A stretch of DNA of 39,884 nucleotides from Candidatus Omnitrophota bacterium (GTDB lineage Bacteria > Omnitrophota > Omnitrophia > Omnitrophales > Aquincolibacteriaceae), in assembly GCA_023247035.1 (NCBI GenBank), contig JAHFHG010000018.1, positions 1 through 39,884 of the forward strand. Reading direction: 5' to 3'. Of the stretch, positions 37,459 to 39,884 are shown piece by piece (position 1 is the stretch's first letter; every line of letters starts with the position of its first letter). Made by a program: the position numbers and the translations under genes. The notes under the pieces were generated by a model. It saw only the letters and a list, made by a program, of their open reading frames with translations. It searched no databases and was not told the origin of the DNA.

Positions 37459-38791
37459 GGCGGCCTGAGTCCCAGGACCTTCCTTCGGGGATAGACGCAG
37501 GCGCCAGCTCCACCTGAGGCAGCCTATTCAGTATTTCAAAACCTCTCTGGACGACCGCGTCCCTGCCGAAGCTCTGCCGCACCACGCCTCCGTAAAGAAG
37601 ATTTGCGAGGGAAAGGAACCCGGCCGCCTGGCTTAGGGTGACATATTGTTTTGAGACTTCCCCGGTCCTCCAATTCAGGGAATCCCGAAATCCCAAGGTT
37701 GCTCCTTGTGAATTGATTTGCGGACGCGCTCCCAATTCCTCAGCTTTCTTTAAATTTTTATAGACCTCTTTTGGAAAATAGCCCACAGCCATCATCGAAG
37801 CGTAAGGCGCCACAATTTCATCGCGGAGTTCGCCGGCCGTCAGATATCTCCCTTGAGGCGTCTGGCTGGGGGACCACCCCCAAACAGGGGCCTTTATTTT
37901 CCCGGCGCGTTTCATCTGATAACGGGTATAATTTTTTTGGGAACCTCCCATTTCCTCTTCTCCTTCGTCCATAAAAATCCCCGCAAAGTACTGCGGCAAA
38001 AAACCTCCTTCTTCAGGACCGGACATAAAAAAACTCTCTCCCTCCTTCTCGCGCGGATCCCGAACCAGGGCAAACCAGTGGTCTTTAGGAACAAGTTTTC
38101 TGGCAATCAGATAGAAGCTCAAAAGACGGGTCTCGGAAGCGAAGTGTTTGTAATACCAATGCCCCCAAGGCTGAAAAATTGCGAAATTTTGAGTTTTCAT
38201 ATTGTAGCCGCCCTTCAGCCAGCCCTGATAAGGATCATACAGGCTTTTAAAGTCCGCGTTCAGAAGCATCCGTTCAATCTCCCCGGCAAACTCCGGAAAG
38301 GTTGTTTTCACAACAATGAGGCCTCCCAAAAGGCTTGCCAAATGAGGGCCGTAGGAAAATTCTTCCCCGTAGGTCGGCTTAAGGGTCCTGACGAGAATCC
38401 ACGGGCTGGGGAATCCCCTCCAAGCGGGAATACTCTTGATGCTGGCAAGGGCCTGCCGGACACGGCCTGCAGCCTCGTCCCGGGAAATAAGCCCGGTCTG
38501 ATAGGCGACCGCGGCCGAGGCAAGATAAAGCCCCACGTTCATCAGTGAGGTAGGCGGCTGCTTGGCGCTTGAATCATAAGGGAGCCCCGTACTTTTTTCT
38601 ACGTAAGCTGAAAGGTAATCCCACATATCCTTATAAAGGGAAGAAAAATAATCTTGTTCTTCGCGGCTCAGTTTCTTTAAAGGGGAAATTTCGCGGGCGC
38701 TGTAAACCGGAGGCGATAAAGGGAGGCCGGAGAGGATAAAAAGAAAAAGCAAGATCGCAGAAATTTTAAACAGGCCGCGTCGCCGCCGCAT
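37445..38791 (-). CDS. secreted glucoamylase-like/GH144-DUF3131-like protein
   Basis: Signal peptide; STGLPYDSS..PTSLMNVGLYLASAAVAYQTGLI, IVAPYASMMAVGYFPKEVYKNLKKAEELG, LGFRDSLN..GEVSKQYVTLSQAAGFLSLANLL pattern. Confidence 0.7.
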   Translation of the reverse strand: MRRRRGLFKISAILLFLFILSGLPLSPPVYSAREISPLKKLSREEQDYFSSLYKDMWDYLSAYVEKSTGLPYDSSAKQPPTSLMNVGLYLASAAVAYQTGLISRDEAAGRVRQALASIKSIPAWRGFPSPWILVRTLKPTYGEEFSYGPHLASLLGGLIVVKTTFPEFAGEIERMLLNADFKSLYDPYQGWLKGGYNMKTQNFAIFQPWGHWYYKHFASETRLLSFYLIARKLVPKDHWFALVRDPREKEGESFFMSGPEEGGFLPQYFAGIFMDEGEEEMGGSQKNYTRYQMKRAGKIKAPVWGWSPSQTPQGRYLTAGELRDEIVAPYASMMAVGYFPKEVYKNLKKAEELGARPQINSQGATLGFRDSLNWRTGEVSKQYVTLSQAAGFLSLANLLYGGVVRQSFGRDAVVQRGFEILNRLPQVELAPASIPEGRSWDSGRRVSF

Positions 38792-38872
38792 TTTGAATCC
38801 CGCCTTTCAGAAGGAATTTTCTTTATCATACGCCCACAGAAGGATAGGATGCAAAAAATTTTTATTCCCGGC

Positions 38873-39175
38873 CTACAAGGACGCGGCAAAGGGAAAACTT
38901 CCGGGATCAGCCAGGGATTGATAGGCTGCGAACCGCGGCAGAAAATCCTTGGCAATAAAGGGACAGGAAGGGACGACGCGGCACCCTTCTTTTGAGGCGT
39001 ATTCGAAGGCTGCAATTAAAAGTTTGGCCGTAATTCCCCGGTTCCGGTAAGGATCCGGGACGTAAATGTGGTAGAAGTCCAGCGCCTTTCCCTGTCGGGC
39101 ATAAAGAAGCACGGCTCGGTAGACGCCCAAATCCGTCCAAAATAATTTTTGGCCGGGATCATGCTCAATTTTCAT
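38873..39175 (-). CDS. small GNAT-type N-acetyltransferase
   Basis: DFYHIYVPDPYRNRGITAKLLIAAFEYASKEGCRVVPSCPFIAKDFL. Confidence 0.85.
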   Translation of the reverse strand: MKIEHDPGQKLFWTDLGVYRAVLLYARQGKALDFYHIYVPDPYRNRGITAKLLIAAFEYASKEGCRVVPSCPFIAKDFLPRFAAYQSLADPGSFPFAASL

Positions 39176-39672
39176 TGCGGGAGAGTTCCGGCTTCAGAGG
39201 CGCGCGCTGAGGTTTGAAGGCGCTTCTCTAAAACATTCAACTCATTGAGCAGCACCTCGGCCGCAGGATAAATTTTTCCGTCGGGGAATTGTATTCCGTA
39301 GTCTTCTCCGGTCCTGGAAGAGCGCCCCGCCACCTTCTCGATAAAATCAACGGCTTCCTTAATCAAATCAAAACGCCGCTGATACTTCAACGTCAGATGC
39401 GTCGCCGCTCTTGAACCATTGAAAGATTTCCCGTTTCTCATAAAACTATAGGGGGACTGCCGGATTCGAGAAATCAAATAGGCGATCTTAGCCCGTTCGC
39501 GAGAAATCCCGGCTTCGCTTGCAAGAATTTTCAGGAAAAAAGGATTTGTTTCGATCTGATCCGCCGGCGAAAGAAGAATACCCGGGGGTGTCTTGGGGAC
39601 GGCCTTTAAAAAAGCTGAAAAAATAAACGCCAAAGCTATCAGAGCAAAACCGGGGGGGAATTTTTTAGCCAT
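39172..39672 (-). CDS. exported DUF5329-like protein
   Basis: N-terminal hydrophobic segment; KIAYLISRIRQSPYSFMRNGKSFNGSRAATHLTLKYQRR..AVDFIEKVAGRSSRTGEDYGIQFPDG. Confidence 0.7.
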   Translation of the reverse strand: MAKKFPPGFALIALAFIFSAFLKAVPKTPPGILLSPADQIETNPFFLKILASEAGISRERAKIAYLISRIRQSPYSFMRNGKSFNGSRAATHLTLKYQRRFDLIKEAVDFIEKVAGRSSRTGEDYGIQFPDGKIYPAAEVLLNELNVLEKRLQTSARASEAGTLPQ

Positions 39673-39707
39673 TTTAAGGAGGGAATTATATCAAAACTTA
39701 AGCGCTG

Positions 39708-39740
39708 ATTCATTTAAAAATTAGGCCGGCGCTTCGCCGG
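39708..39740 (-). terminator. rho-independent terminator of the gene entering from the right edge
   Basis: CCGGCG-CTT-CGCCGG perfect 6-bp stem with triloop; minus strand followed by CCTAATTTTTAAA. Confidence 0.65.
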
Positions 39741-39771
39741 ATCGTAAGGTTCAAAAGATTCCGTGGGAGGC

Positions 39772-39884
39772 CTAAGCCGCCGCCTCGCCTTCCCGCTGGA
39801 TGGTCAGCGAGTGGAAAATGATTTGAAGGATCGCATCGTCCGGCCCCTGGCGGATCAGGCGCGGATTGGCTTCAAAAATAAGTT
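39772..39884 (-). CDS. C-terminal fragment of a CDS truncated by the window edge
   Basis: Open frame ...LIFEANPRLIRQGPDDAILQIIFHSLTIQREGEAAA* ending TAG at 39772-39774, followed by a terminator hairpin. Confidence 0.5.
   Translation of the reverse strand, partial: LIFEANPRLIRQGPDDAILQIIFHSLTIQREGEAAA

Overview
The window is a dense bacterial chromosome segment, almost all transcribed on the minus strand. It looks like a diderm of Omnitrophota-like type, but that is inferred from gene content only. Four blocks are readable. (1) ~0-17.9 kb, housekeeping: tmk, cysS, gltX, fused ispDF, PIN/TRAM (YacL-like), mlaD-mlaF-mlaE, clpC-mcsB-mcsA, ilvE-like, lolD/lolC-like, lysS, metF. (2) 18-28 kb: full-length metH on plus, then a complete suf Fe-S operon on minus (rrf2-sufB-sufC-sufD-sufS-sufU-nfu). 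(3) 28-32.8 kb: a secreted Asp-box protein, a YkgJ-like protein, a Ski2-like helicase and a CYTH protein. (4) 32.8-39.8 kb: mostly secreted or envelope accessory proteins, including a thrombospondin-type-3 DxDGDG-repeat protein, a HTH-less LacI-like sensor, a GH144-like (glucoamylase-like) protein, a GNAT and a DUF5329-like protein. The points most worth a second look are: a 57-bp double-palindrome element inserted in frame in cysS (19 extra codons); an unlisted 52-aa Cys-rich microprotein ORF between the TSP3-repeat gene and the HTH-less LacI-like gene; interlocked 7/8-bp stems (pseudoknot or attenuator topology) in the leader of the Ski2-like helicase; an IscR/Rrf2-like GACT-N5-AGTC palindrome over the suf promoter; two genes (mcsA, metH) with extended -10 boxes only 10-11 nt from the ATG, suggesting leaderless mRNAs; and Bacillus ctsR-cluster synteny with an Mla lipid-transport cassette in the radA-disA position. 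No tRNA, rRNA, CRISPR array or transposase was recognised.
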